This document shows, in pieces, positions 42,739 to 49,996 of a stretch of DNA of 64,000 nt. Source of the DNA: Aquilonibacter sp963820185 (GTDB lineage: Bacteria; Vulcanimicrobiota; Vulcanimicrobiia; Vulcanimicrobiales; Vulcanimicrobiaceae). The notes under the pieces are model-generated. The model did not search any database. It worked only from the letters and a program-made list of their open reading frames with translations, and had not been told where the DNA came from. Position 1 is the stretch's first letter, and every line of letters begins with the position of its first letter. The position numbers and the translations under genes are program-made. The stretch spans positions 1 through 64,000 of the forward strand of contig CAWFYV010000002.1 of the NCBI GenBank assembly GCA_963820185.1. The letters run 5' to 3'.

Positions 42739-43121
42739 GCTTTGCACCGTCCGAAAAACTCCATCGTGTGGTCGTCGAGCGTGAAGCCGTGCAGCGAACG
42801 GAGCGATTCGGAAAATTGTTCGATCGCCGTACAATCCACATCGTCGACGCGCCCGCAGACTTTGCAAATCGCGTGATGGTGATGATGTTCGGGCTCGCAA
42901 AGCATATAGGTCGACTCGCCGGCCGTGTCGACCCGCGCCGTGACATCGCCCTTGGAGAGCAGATGCTCGAGCGTGCGGTACACCGTGGAAAGCGAGACCT
43001 TGGCGTTGGCCGAATCGAGGGCGCGGTGGATCTCCGCTGCGGAGATAAAGCGTTTGCGCGCGCGCAAGATCGAGGCGATCTGCTCGCGCGGTCGCGTGAC
43101 GTATTCTGACCGGACTCCCAT
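42729..43121 (-). CDS. zur: Fur-family regulator, probably Zur
   Basis: This is a 130-residue Fur-family repressor. The DNA-binding helix region is FISAAEIHRAL...VSLSTVYRTLEHLL. Metal sites include a run of His (EHHHHHAI), CKVCG and the C-terminal GRCKACS, giving the CxxC pairs of the structural zinc. The stop overlaps znuA by 10 bases, so the repressor is encoded in the operon it presumably controls. PerR, Mur and Fur specificities cannot be excluded by sequence alone. Confidence 0.88.
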   Translation of the reverse strand: MGVRSEYVTRPREQIASILRARKRFISAAEIHRALDSANAKVSLSTVYRTLEHLLSKGDVTARVDTAGESTYMLCEPEHHHHHAICKVCGRVDDVDCTAIEQFSESLRSLHGFTLDDHTMEFFGRCKACS

Positions 43122-43131
43122 GCGGGTTCTA

Positions 43132-43156
43132 TTTGCGAATGACTTGCAAAATCATT
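43132..43156. promoter_or_regulatory. Candidate Zur operator upstream of zur-znuACB
   Basis: Two overlapping inverted repeats lie 11-35 bases upstream of the zur ATG: TTTGC/GCAAA (43132-43136 with 43146-43150) and AATGA/TCATT (43138-43142 with 43152-43156). The segment AAAATCATTT resembles the core of actinobacterial Zur boxes. The site partly covers the stop of the upstream gene. Confidence 0.45.
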
Positions 43157-43706
43157 TGGGGCAGTCGACGATCGCCGCCTTGGCCTCGGTTTCGTACTTC
43201 TGTTCCCAGAACTGCGTGGCGTCCGGGAACGCCGGAAGCGAGATGCCTGCCTGGGTCGCCATCGCCTGAATCTGGGGGCTGAGCGTGCCCACGAGTGCCG
43301 GCGGCTTGGGGATGGAGGCGGCCTGGGCAAGCTTCGTCCAAGCGCTCGCCGCCGACGCAGCCATGACTTTCTTCTCGGCGACGGGGCACAGACCGGTTCC
43401 GCGAGCGCTGTTATTCTGCTCGCTCAGTAGATCGGTCCAAGCATCGAGTGCGTACAGACGTGCCGCGAACGGGAGGTATTCATCCTCGGTGCAGACGCCG
43501 GCAAGAATGACGCGCTCGGTCTGCACGTCGGTTTGTGCTTGTGCGATCGCCGCGCCGCGCTCGACCTGCCGGCTCGAGCTTGCCGGATGCTGCGCGAAAT
43601 TCTGTAACTGGCCTTGGATCGAATTGATGTGGATATCGTTGCAGCGAGAGTCTTTGGACGCAACCGTCGCGCTGTTCAGCGCGACGGCGAAGAGAACGTG
43701 AAGCAT
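43152..43706 (-). CDS. Secreted hypothetical protein
   Basis: This is a 184-residue protein with a short signal peptide (MLHVLFAVALNSATVA). The mature part is helical and has Cys residues in DSRCND, AGVCTEDE, TGLCPVAEKK and IVDCPK that could form two disulfides. No family is recognised. It ends 30 bases upstream of zur in the same direction and lies 8 bases after the next upstream gene. Confidence 0.65.
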   Translation of the reverse strand: MLHVLFAVALNSATVASKDSRCNDIHINSIQGQLQNFAQHPASSSRQVERGAAIAQAQTDVQTERVILAGVCTEDEYLPFAARLYALDAWTDLLSEQNNSARGTGLCPVAEKKVMAASAASAWTKLAQAASIPKPPALVGTLSPQIQAMATQAGISLPAFPDATQFWEQKYETEAKAAIVDCPK

Positions 43707-43714
43707 GTTACCGT

Positions 43715-45217
43715 TTAGTGCTGGAAAAGAACGAAATTTCCCGCCACGCCGGACGTGGTGTTCGTACTTGCGTCCGCGAGACCGAAGATCGCGTACTTAC
43801 CGCTGATCTGCGCAACGCTGAGCACCGCAACCTTTCCATTTGATAACGATGCATAGAGGAGGCCGGGATATGGTTGCGAGACGATCGCGATGGTGAGGCA
43901 GTTCGTTCCCGTTGCGGGGACGTTGTTCAAGATGTCGGCATAGGGACAGAATTGCAAGCCGGTCGAGATCGGTGTCGCGGTGAAAGGCTGAACGGTTGAA
44001 TTGCTGGTGCCGCCGTTTCCGCTAACGACGAAACCATCGTACGAAACGCTAATCAATGCAGGGATGCTGACGCTCGCCGGATTGACGAAGCCGGCCACCC
44101 CGACGACCGACGGATTTAAATTGTTGCTGCCATTACCGTTTGCGCCGACGATCACCCCGAGATTATTGAACCCAAGCGTCGGCTCGTTGTTCGAAGACGG
44201 AACGTAGATGTTGCCGCTGCAGGTAATCGTTCCCGACGTCGTCGCGCCCTGCGAATTCCCGTTGATATCGTAGGCGGTACCCGACCCGACGAGCGTTGTC
44301 GACGTCAGGGTTCCCGTTCCAACGATCGATGCTTGACTTGGAGTCGATCCAGCTGCCGTAAAGCCGTTGCCCGACAAGCTGATCAAGTCGATTGGAAACG
44401 CGCCGGATGCAGTCGCGCAACTCGGGTTGGCAACCCCGAGCCCGGCGCCGCCGGTACTCGATGATCCATCCCACGGCGATGGCGGCGCTGCGTTGTTCGA
44501 ATCCTCGAGCATCACCGCGCCGTTCGGTAGTTCGCGAAAGAGCAGGATGTCGCCGATCGGATCTGCCGCGCTGCCACCGTTATTGGTAATAGTCCCTTTG
44601 ATATCGCCGTTGGCGAGCGGAGCGATCGTACCGCTAAGCGTTACCGGGCCGCCCGTCGGCGCGGTGGTATTCACCGTAAACGTGTCGGCGTTGTGATCGA
44701 CACTGAGCGTGGCCGAGAGCGAGTTTCCGCTGAACATTTCGTAGTTTGACGTCGTCGTCAGAGTAACGGAGGCTGTTGCTCCAGGTGCAACGGTGAGCGT
44801 AAACGTTCCGAGCGCAAGCAGCGCGCCGGTTCCGCTGCCTCCCGCATAGGCCGCGACTGAGCCGACGACCGGTCCGTTCGGGAGATTGGCGGTTGTCGTG
44901 CACTGCAATCCGGTCGAGACGGGAGTGCACGTGCTGGTATTGATCGTCACCGGCGCTACAGCCGGCACGAGCGCGGCGCCGTAGGGACCGCTGAATGCGA
45001 GCGTGACCGATTGGGTCGAGGAAGGAAGCGTGTTGCGGTGACGGCTCGAGCCGCTCGAGGCTGCCGTCGGGATTATAAAGGAAATCTGCTCCGGGGAGCG
45101 CCCGCCGTTCGGGGCGCCCTGCGCGGCACTGTCCGTGGGGGGCGCGCTTCCGCCGCCGCACCCCGCGAGGAGCACGATGGTCGACAACGCGACCACGAGA
45201 CGAGGTAATACCGCCAT
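43715..45217 (-). CDS. Large beta-rich lipoprotein
   Basis: This is a 500-residue lipoprotein. The signal ends in the lipobox LLAGC followed by GGGS. The mature part is Gly/Ser/Thr/Asn-rich with repeated short strands and no charged clusters, a pattern common in surface-exposed proteins of this kind. Segments such as SVTLAFSGPYGAALVP and TLGFNNLGVIVGANGNGSNN show the low-complexity bias. No domain is recognised. It probably forms a unit with the secreted protein that follows. Confidence 0.7.
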   Translation of the reverse strand: MAVLPRLVVALSTIVLLAGCGGGSAPPTDSAAQGAPNGGRSPEQISFIIPTAASSGSSRHRNTLPSSTQSVTLAFSGPYGAALVPAVAPVTINTSTCTPVSTGLQCTTTANLPNGPVVGSVAAYAGGSGTGALLALGTFTLTVAPGATASVTLTTTSNYEMFSGNSLSATLSVDHNADTFTVNTTAPTGGPVTLSGTIAPLANGDIKGTITNNGGSAADPIGDILLFRELPNGAVMLEDSNNAAPPSPWDGSSSTGGAGLGVANPSCATASGAFPIDLISLSGNGFTAAGSTPSQASIVGTGTLTSTTLVGSGTAYDINGNSQGATTSGTITCSGNIYVPSSNNEPTLGFNNLGVIVGANGNGSNNLNPSVVGVAGFVNPASVSIPALISVSYDGFVVSGNGGTSNSTVQPFTATPISTGLQFCPYADILNNVPATGTNCLTIAIVSQPYPGLLYASLSNGKVAVLSVAQISGKYAIFGLADASTNTTSGVAGNFVLFQH

Positions 45218-45289
45218 GGGTCCCTCACCAATCGGAAAGCCAGCAAGCTAATGGCCACCTTAGTCGGCTTTGGAAGGCGCACCTTGTCT

Positions 45290-45319
45290 TTGACAGGTAG
45301 GAAGCCCGGGGCGTATAAT
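45290..45319 (+). promoter_or_regulatory. Sigma-70 promoter of tRNA-Ala
   Basis: TTGACA (45290-45295), 18-bp spacer, TATAAT (45314-45319). Both hexamers are perfect, and the tRNA begins 26 bases after the -10. Confidence 0.85.
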
Positions 45320-45345
45320 CCCTCGCGTTGCCCTGACGGGGCTTT

Positions 45346-45421
45346 GGGGATGTAGCTCAGCTGGTAGAGCACTTGCTTCGCATGTAAGGGGTCAGGAGTT
45401 CGAGTCTCCTCATCTCCACCA
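45346..45421 (+). tRNA. tRNA-Ala (anticodon CGC)
   Basis: This is a full 76-base cloverleaf with encoded CCA. The acceptor stem GGGGATG/CATCTCC includes the G3-U70 pair that identifies alanine tRNA. The anticodon stem CTTGC/GTAAG encloses TTCGCAT, so the anticodon is CGC, reading GCG codons. The T arm is AGGAG-TTCGAGT-CTCCT. Confidence 0.97.
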
Positions 45422-45429
45422 ATTAACGG

Positions 45430-45459
45430 GCGACGGTCGAAAGAGGCCGTCGCTCTTTT
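45430..45459 (+). terminator. Rho-independent terminator of tRNA-Ala
   Basis: GCGACGG (45430-45436) pairs with CCGTCGC (45447-45453), followed by TCTTTT. Confidence 0.85.
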
Positions 45460-45478
45460 GTTTGCAATTTATTGCTTG

Positions 45479-46546
45479 GTGCGGCGCATAACGTTCGTTC
45501 TCTCACTATTGCTCGGACTATGCCTAAGCATGTCCCTTAGGCCGCAGCCCGCCGTAAGTGATCCATCCCCATCCCCATCCCCGTCGCCATCCCCCACGCC
45601 TGTGCCGATCGACATCCAACTGTTCTATTGGTGGGACCCCGGGCGCTCGCCGGTCGAGTTGACAAATAGCGTCACGCTCCGTAACACAGACGGCAAACCG
45701 GAGCAGTGTGTAACCTTCCGGAATATTTCCGACAAAGCAGCAACCAGCGTCACGTTCGCCTTCGTGTACAACGACGAAAACGGTGTGCCGGTCGTTACGC
45801 AGTCGTTAGCCTTCGCGGGAACGTTCACGCCACCATTCGCGGGCGACGGATGCGAGGAGGGTGTCCATCTGGGACACGACAATATTCCTGAGCTCGCTGC
45901 CGTCGACGTTCATGCACTGAGTGTTACCTACAGAGATGGTTCGCAGTGGACATCAGGGGAACCGTTCGTTCGCGTCTACAGCAACAACGGCACCAGGCTA
46001 CCACAACCACTAACGGTAGCGAGGCACATGCCGTACAACCCGCCACTGCTGCTTAGTCCACTCCCGACGCCCGCTGTCACACAGCACTGGGCCGATGCTG
46101 GGCAGACACCAATCGAAATCGTGCGCAGTGCGACGACGTACAAAAACTTAGGCTCGAGCATGCCTACGCAATGTGCAGACTTCCGCAACGTCTCCGACGA
46201 GGTTGCAGCCGACGTGACATTTAGCGTCACGTTCACGAGCAGCTCGGGTACGGTGCTAGCAGCGCAGCAGTACGACATCACCGGAACGTTCACGCCGCCC
46301 GTAGAAATCGACAACAAATGCATGAACGTCTCCCCCGGGTCGTACTATAACCTTTCGCAAATATCGAATGTCGATATCCACGTGCTTAGCGTTTTGTTCA
46401 AGGACGGAACGCAATGGCAACCGGGAAACACGTTCGTGCGCCAATACGACGCTAAGGGTGCTCCCCTTGCGCTTTTCGCTATAAGCCGCCCGGCGAGTTG
46501 CCGCCGTGAAGTTGCCCGAATGTGCGGGCGAGCATCACGCCCATGA
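45479..46546 (+). CDS. Secreted protein with two tandem FxDGxQW domains
   Basis: This is a 355-residue exported protein. The signal (RRITFVLSLLLGLCLSMSL) is followed by a (Ser-Pro)n linker and two homologous domains of about 130 residues. Each has a WW/HWADxGxxPxE start, a Cys before F-R-N-(I/V)-S-D, a GTFTPP motif and a closing (Y/F)-(R/K)-DGxQWxxGxxFVR. A related single domain occurs in the protein at 49091 (FADGTSW). The start is uncertain: GTG 45479 is chosen because earlier in-frame codons fall in the tRNA terminator, and no good Shine-Dalgarno is seen. The last 20 residues overlap the convergent gene and may be unnatural. Confidence 0.65.
   Translation: MRRITFVLSLLLGLCLSMSLRPQPAVSDPSPSPSPSPSPTPVPIDIQLFYWWDPGRSPVELTNSVTLRNTDGKPEQCVTFRNISDKAATSVTFAFVYNDENGVPVVTQSLAFAGTFTPPFAGDGCEEGVHLGHDNIPELAAVDVHALSVTYRDGSQWTSGEPFVRVYSNNGTRLPQPLTVARHMPYNPPLLLSPLPTPAVTQHWADAGQTPIEIVRSATTYKNLGSSMPTQCADFRNVSDEVAADVTFSVTFTSSSGTVLAAQQYDITGTFTPPVEIDNKCMNVSPGSYYNLSQISNVDIHVLSVLFKDGTQWQPGNTFVRQYDAKGAPLALFAISRPASCRREVARMCGRASRP
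45561..45594 (+). repeat. Hexamer repeat encoding (Ser-Pro)n
   Basis: Three perfect ATCCCC units (45565-45582) are flanked by degenerate copies. They encode the Ser-Pro linker of the secreted protein. Because the unit is six bases, changes in copy number would keep the frame. Confidence 0.7.
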
Positions 46547-46805
46547 CAAGAACACCCAAGCCCGCGGCGAGAACGCAATCCCACGAACGTACGTCGAAAC
46601 TTCCGACACGACAAATGAGGACGTAGCCGACTACCAAGTTGAAAAAGCCCCAAAGCACGTTGATCGTCGAAGAAGAGAGCCCCCTGCCAGGAGGTTTCGC
46701 AAACGGGCTTTGAAAGGCGCGGCCCATCAAACCGCTTACAAAATGGGGAATGCCGTTTGCGACGAACACGCCTCCGAAGAAGTAGGAAACGTACTGAACC
46801 CACAC
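46479..46805 (-). CDS. Small multi-pass membrane protein
   Basis: This is a 108-residue protein with three probable transmembrane segments (YVSYFFGGVFVANGIPHFVSG, NVLWGFFNLVVGYVLI, LAAGLGVLVMGVMLA). The motif FxANGIPHFxxGxxGxxFxSPF resembles a recurrent small membrane family of unknown role. It is divergent from the CuA protein gene (33 bases apart), so the two could share a control region. The 3' end overlaps the convergent FxDGxQW gene by 68 bases. Confidence 0.7.
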   Translation of the reverse strand: MWVQYVSYFFGGVFVANGIPHFVSGLMGRAFQSPFAKPPGRGLSSSTINVLWGFFNLVVGYVLICRVGSFDVRSWDCVLAAGLGVLVMGVMLARTFGQLHGGNSPGGL

Positions 46806-46838
46806 TTTCTAGGTACTCCTTTCTGTATTGGCGGTTTA

Positions 46839-47189
46839 ATGAAACAGCGACTCACCCTCATTGCCTTGGCCCTATTCGTCGCCTTGCAACTTCCCGGGAA
46901 ACTCCCGGCGCAAGCTGCCAACGACGTTACCATTACCGCAAAAAATTTCAGCTTTTCGCCGGCCGTCGTTCGGCTGAAAAAGGGCGAGCCCGTCGTTTTC
47001 CACCTTCGAGCGGCGCAAGGCGTCCACGGCTTGAACGCCCCTGAGGTCGGCATCAACAATATTGTCCTGACCGCGAAGGAGCAAATCGTTCGTGCGACGC
47101 CGACGAAAGCTGGAACGTTCGTCGTTCACTGCAGTATCGTGTGCGGCACAGGTCACGCACAAATGGCAATGACGTTCATCGTCAAGTAA
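46839..47189 (+). CDS. Exported CuA-type cupredoxin domain protein
   Basis: This is a 116-residue protein with signal peptide (LTLIALALFVALQLPG...AQA) and one cupredoxin domain. The motif CSIVCGTGHAQM (Cys98, Cys102, His106, Met109) together with His63 in GVHGLNAP matches the binuclear CuA centre of cytochrome oxidase subunit II and nitrous oxide reductase. There is no transmembrane anchor and no oxidase neighbour, so it is a stand-alone periplasmic electron carrier or copper protein. ATG at 46839 is chosen because it begins the signal peptide. Confidence 0.88.
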   Translation: MKQRLTLIALALFVALQLPGKLPAQAANDVTITAKNFSFSPAVVRLKKGEPVVFHLRAAQGVHGLNAPEVGINNIVLTAKEQIVRATPTKAGTFVVHCSIVCGTGHAQMAMTFIVK

Positions 47190-47202
47190 TGACGGGAGTT
47201 CG

Positions 47203-47577
47203 TCACGTTACGTTTTGCGTGAGCAACACCACATAGAGAAGCGCTATCACGGCGTCCGCAGCAACTACTGCTAATGTCACGAGCCGTGTGCGCAACGGGC
47301 TTGCAATAACGAGGACACCGAGAACGAGCTTTTCGGCGGCCGCAACGATCATCACCGGCACGCGAATCTCCGCATGGTAGGCGGCGTAGATCAGCAGGCC
47401 GCCGACCAATGCGACCAATAGACTCCAGTGCCGCGCCATCAGCAGCGTCGTCGTCTGGTTCGTCCGATCGCCAAGGAGCATCGCCAGCAGCTGCCGCGGG
47501 AAAATGAGCCCAAGGCCGGCTCCAGCAGTCAGGATCCCGGTAACCAGGAGCAGCGTGCTGGTCATCCGTTGGATCAT
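47203..47577 (-). CDS. Small membrane protein, four transmembrane segments
   Basis: This is a 124-residue protein with four hydrophobic segments (STLLLVTGILTAGAGLGLIF, WSLLVALVGGLLIYAAY, VMIVAAAEKLVLGVLVIA, LAVVAADAVIALLYVVLL). No family is recognised. It resembles the protein at 49585 in size and topology. An alternative start is the Met five residues in. Confidence 0.65.
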   Translation of the reverse strand: MIQRMTSTLLLVTGILTAGAGLGLIFPRQLLAMLLGDRTNQTTTLLMARHWSLLVALVGGLLIYAAYHAEIRVPVMIVAAAEKLVLGVLVIASPLRTRLVTLAVVAADAVIALLYVVLLTQNVT

Positions 47578-47629
47578 AGCGCATTTTTAAGGATAACGCC
47601 CGGCGGAGATTCGGCGTACGCTCGAGTCT

Positions 47630-48091
47630 ATGAAGGCTCGGATCGGCACACTATTTCTGGTGCCCGCCTTTCTCGCCGTAGCGATCGTCGTGGCGCCGTT
47701 CGGCCCCGCGTCCGCGACGGGGACGGCTCGCATCCAGCAGCGCGACGGCTCCACCAAAACCTACACGAACGTCCGGATCGACGTGACGACTGAAAGCATG
47801 GCTCTCACCTCGAGCGATGGCGAGGGGACGCTCGTGTTCGGCAAGGCGGCATGCACCAAGGTCGGCGAGCTCCTCCGCTGCATACCCTACGATGCGACGC
47901 TCGAGCAGCACGGGCAATCGACACACATTCCGCTGCAATACGGAACGGTTTGGCTCAATCCAAGCGCCACCACGCAACAGCTAACCCATTCCTCGACACA
48001 GCTTCCGCCCCACGGCGTGCTGTTGTCAATTCAAACAAAGGCCGGGACCTACGTTTCGCTTACCGGCGTCGTCGATCGGATTCAAAAATGA
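47630..48091 (+). CDS. Secreted hypothetical protein
   Basis: This is a 153-residue exported protein with signal peptide (GTLFLVPAFLAVAIVVAPFGPASA). The mature part is beta-rich and has two Cys (KAACTKVGELLRCIPY) that may form a disulfide. The N-terminal RIQQRDGSTKTYTNVRIDV pattern resembles small beta-sandwich proteins. It overlaps the following gene by 4 bases. No family is recognised. Confidence 0.65.
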   Translation: MKARIGTLFLVPAFLAVAIVVAPFGPASATGTARIQQRDGSTKTYTNVRIDVTTESMALTSSDGEGTLVFGKAACTKVGELLRCIPYDATLEQHGQSTHIPLQYGTVWLNPSATTQQLTHSSTQLPPHGVLLSIQTKAGTYVSLTGVVDRIQK

Positions 48092-49023
48092 ACGCACAAC
48101 GTATCGCGGCGATCGCGCTGCTACTCTTCCTGGTTCCAACCGTCGCTGACGCGCGTGGCGGCGGTGGGGGACGCGGCGGCGGTGGCGCATCGCGCGGTGG
48201 CGGCGGGTTCGACATGCACGGCGATACCGCGGCCGCGCATCCCCCGCAGAGCGCCAGCCACTCGAGCACAGGGCCGGCCGGCACGAGCCGCACGACAACA
48301 GCTACGAGCAGCAGCAACGGCTACGCGCGCAGCACGACCGCGACAAATGGCAGCGCCAGCCGCACCAGCTACGGCGCGGCTAGCAGCAATGGGAACTATT
48401 CGCACGGAAGCAGCAGCTCCAACGGCTACGCGAGTCAGAGTAGAAATACAAGCGGGAACACGAACACCGGCAATTATAGCCACACCGGCAGCGGCAGCTC
48501 GCCGAACGGGTCGTACTCAGACTCCGGCAGCGGCAACGCGCACACTGGTACGTACAGCGGTTCCGGCACCGCAACCAATGCCTACGGCCAGACCTATCAC
48601 TCGAGCACGTATGCGAGCGGCGGCACGGTCTATCACGGCGCAACCGTGACGAACCCGGTATACGGCTCTGCGGTATATGGCTGGAACGGCGGATATCCGT
48701 GGTACCCCGCACCTTACTATTACGGCGGCGGATTTTGGGGCCCGTTCGCTGTCGGGGTCACGGCGGCCGCGGTGTACGGCTCTATCGTCGCCGCGAACAA
48801 CCAAACCATCACGTCCTATCAAGTCGAGACGAGCAGCCCGGGCGCCAAACTCCTGGAGAGTTATCACCTGACGCAGACCGCATGCGGGCCGCCGGGTTTG
48901 GTTGTGATCTATGGCCCAAATAACAGCGTGATCTGCGCCGATCCGAACAATCTCGTTTCGGCCGGCAACTACAGCGTCAATTCACAGACGTTGACGATTG
49001 TCTCGGAGAAACCGGCGCCGTAG
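48088..49023 (+). CDS. Exported low-complexity Gly/Ser/Thr/Asn-rich protein
   Basis: This is a 311-residue protein with a signal peptide (AAIALLLFLVPTVADA), then a Gly-rich stretch (RGGGGGRGGGG), about 140 residues of Ser/Thr/Asn/Gly/Tyr repeats (SSSNGYARS, TGNYSHTGSGS), a Tyr/Pro/Gly-rich part (WYPAPYYYGGGFWGPF) and a final globular part with two Cys (TQTACGPPGLVVIYGPNNSVICADPNN). It is likely on the cell surface or in the matrix. The ATG overlaps the previous stop. Confidence 0.75.
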   Translation: MNAQRIAAIALLLFLVPTVADARGGGGGRGGGGASRGGGGFDMHGDTAAAHPPQSASHSSTGPAGTSRTTTATSSSNGYARSTTATNGSASRTSYGAASSNGNYSHGSSSSNGYASQSRNTSGNTNTGNYSHTGSGSSPNGSYSDSGSGNAHTGTYSGSGTATNAYGQTYHSSTYASGGTVYHGATVTNPVYGSAVYGWNGGYPWYPAPYYYGGGFWGPFAVGVTAAAVYGSIVAANNQTITSYQVETSSPGAKLLESYHLTQTACGPPGLVVIYGPNNSVICADPNNLVSAGNYSVNSQTLTIVSEKPAP

Positions 49024-49030
49024 AAAACGA

Positions 49031-49060
49031 AGAAAGCCGGCTCTTAAAAACCGGCTTTCT
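49031..49060. terminator. Bidirectional terminator between convergent genes
   Basis: AGAAAGCCGG and CCGGCTTTCT form a perfect 10-bp stem with a 10-base loop that contains an A-run. It lies between two convergent genes. The T content is at the stem ends rather than in a long tail. Confidence 0.75.
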
Positions 49061-49090
49061 CTATAGTTATCAAACCTGTTTGCAAACGAA

Positions 49091-49498
49091 CTACTGCGAT
49101 CCCCCGCTCCACGACGTTCCGTCGGCAAACTCCACCTTCACGACACGGCACTGCGCGTTCGCGTCGATATACGTCGACGGCGGATAGTAGGATCGCTGAA
49201 ACGTCACCATTGCCCCCGGCTTCAGCTCGACCTTCGCCGTGTCCGTAACCGTCCGTCCGTGATAGGAGCCGGTCACCGTAACCGCAGAGGTCGTCTTGGC
49301 GCTCTCGTTTACCAGGGTTACCGTGACGCCGTTCGTCAAGCTGATGTTGGGCGTCAGAACCGAGTTTCCGCCGACCTGCCGCGACCACACCGTGCACCCG
49401 GCTACGCGCACGGGCGAGCCTGTTGTCAGCGCAAGCGCCTGCGCCATGAGCGCCAAGCCTGCGGCCACGGACAGTCCCAAACCAAAGAAAACACGCAC
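49091..49498 (-). CDS. Secreted single FxDGTxW-domain protein
   Basis: This is a 135-residue exported protein with signal peptide (FFGLGLSVAAGLALMAQALA). The mature domain begins with a Cys (VAGCTVWSRQ) and ends in CRVVKVEFADGTSWSGG. This closing motif, and the strand layout before it, match the tandem domains of the protein at 45479, so the two appear to be paralogues. Function is unknown. Confidence 0.7.
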   Translation of the reverse strand: MRVFFGLGLSVAAGLALMAQALALTTGSPVRVAGCTVWSRQVGGNSVLTPNISLTNGVTVTLVNESAKTTSAVTVTGSYHGRTVTDTAKVELKPGAMVTFQRSYYPPSTYIDANAQCRVVKVEFADGTSWSGGSQ

Positions 49499-49584
49499 GG
49501 CAAACCTCCCCCAGCTTTGGCGTTTCCTTCATCCTAGAACGCTCCCGGGGCCACCGCTACCTCCTTTCGGGTGACCCCACGCGG

Positions 49585-49995
49585 TTAATGCCGCCCGGCC
49601 GGGACCCCGCGGAAGCCTTCGACGGTCAGATATGCGCCCAGTACAAGCCAAATGCACGTGTAGACGTAGAAATATTGCGTGTAGTTCAACGCCGCAAAGG
49701 TATTCATCGCGAGGTCTGCGGGAAGCAGCAGCGCCACCATACCCTTGACGAGCGTGATCCAGCCGAGCAGCGTAACAACGACGGGAAGCGCGCCGCCGCG
49801 CCACACATTGTGACTGAGCACGGTCGCAAGACCGGCGGCAATTGTCACCAGACTGACGACGTACACCAGAGGAAGGTTATGTACCAGCGCGATCCACACG
49901 TCGATCGTGTTCCGTTTTTGCACGAGCATCGAAACGCCCAGCGTAAGGAGAAACAGGCCGAAAAGCCGTGCCAGATAGATAGTCGTTTGCGACAT
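49585..49995 (-). CDS. Small membrane protein, four transmembrane segments
   Basis: This is a 136-residue protein with four hydrophobic segments (LARLFGLFLLTLGVSMLV, LVYVVSLVTIAAGLATVL, VVVTLLGWITLVKGMVALLL, FYVYTCIWLVLGAYLTV). ATG at 49995 is chosen; the open frame continues into the helicase gene. It begins one base after the helicase stop. No family is recognised. Confidence 0.7.
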   Translation of the reverse strand: MSQTTIYLARLFGLFLLTLGVSMLVQKRNTIDVWIALVHNLPLVYVVSLVTIAAGLATVLSHNVWRGGALPVVVTLLGWITLVKGMVALLLPADLAMNTFAALNYTQYFYVYTCIWLVLGAYLTVEGFRGVPAGRH

Positions 49996-49996
49996 T

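Noticed and set aside
41848..43121. Manganese rather than zinc specificity for the ABC system.
   Set aside because: Not excluded, but the linked Fur-type regulator with two CxxC pairs and the operon layout favour Zur/Znu; no sequence feature favours Mn specifically.
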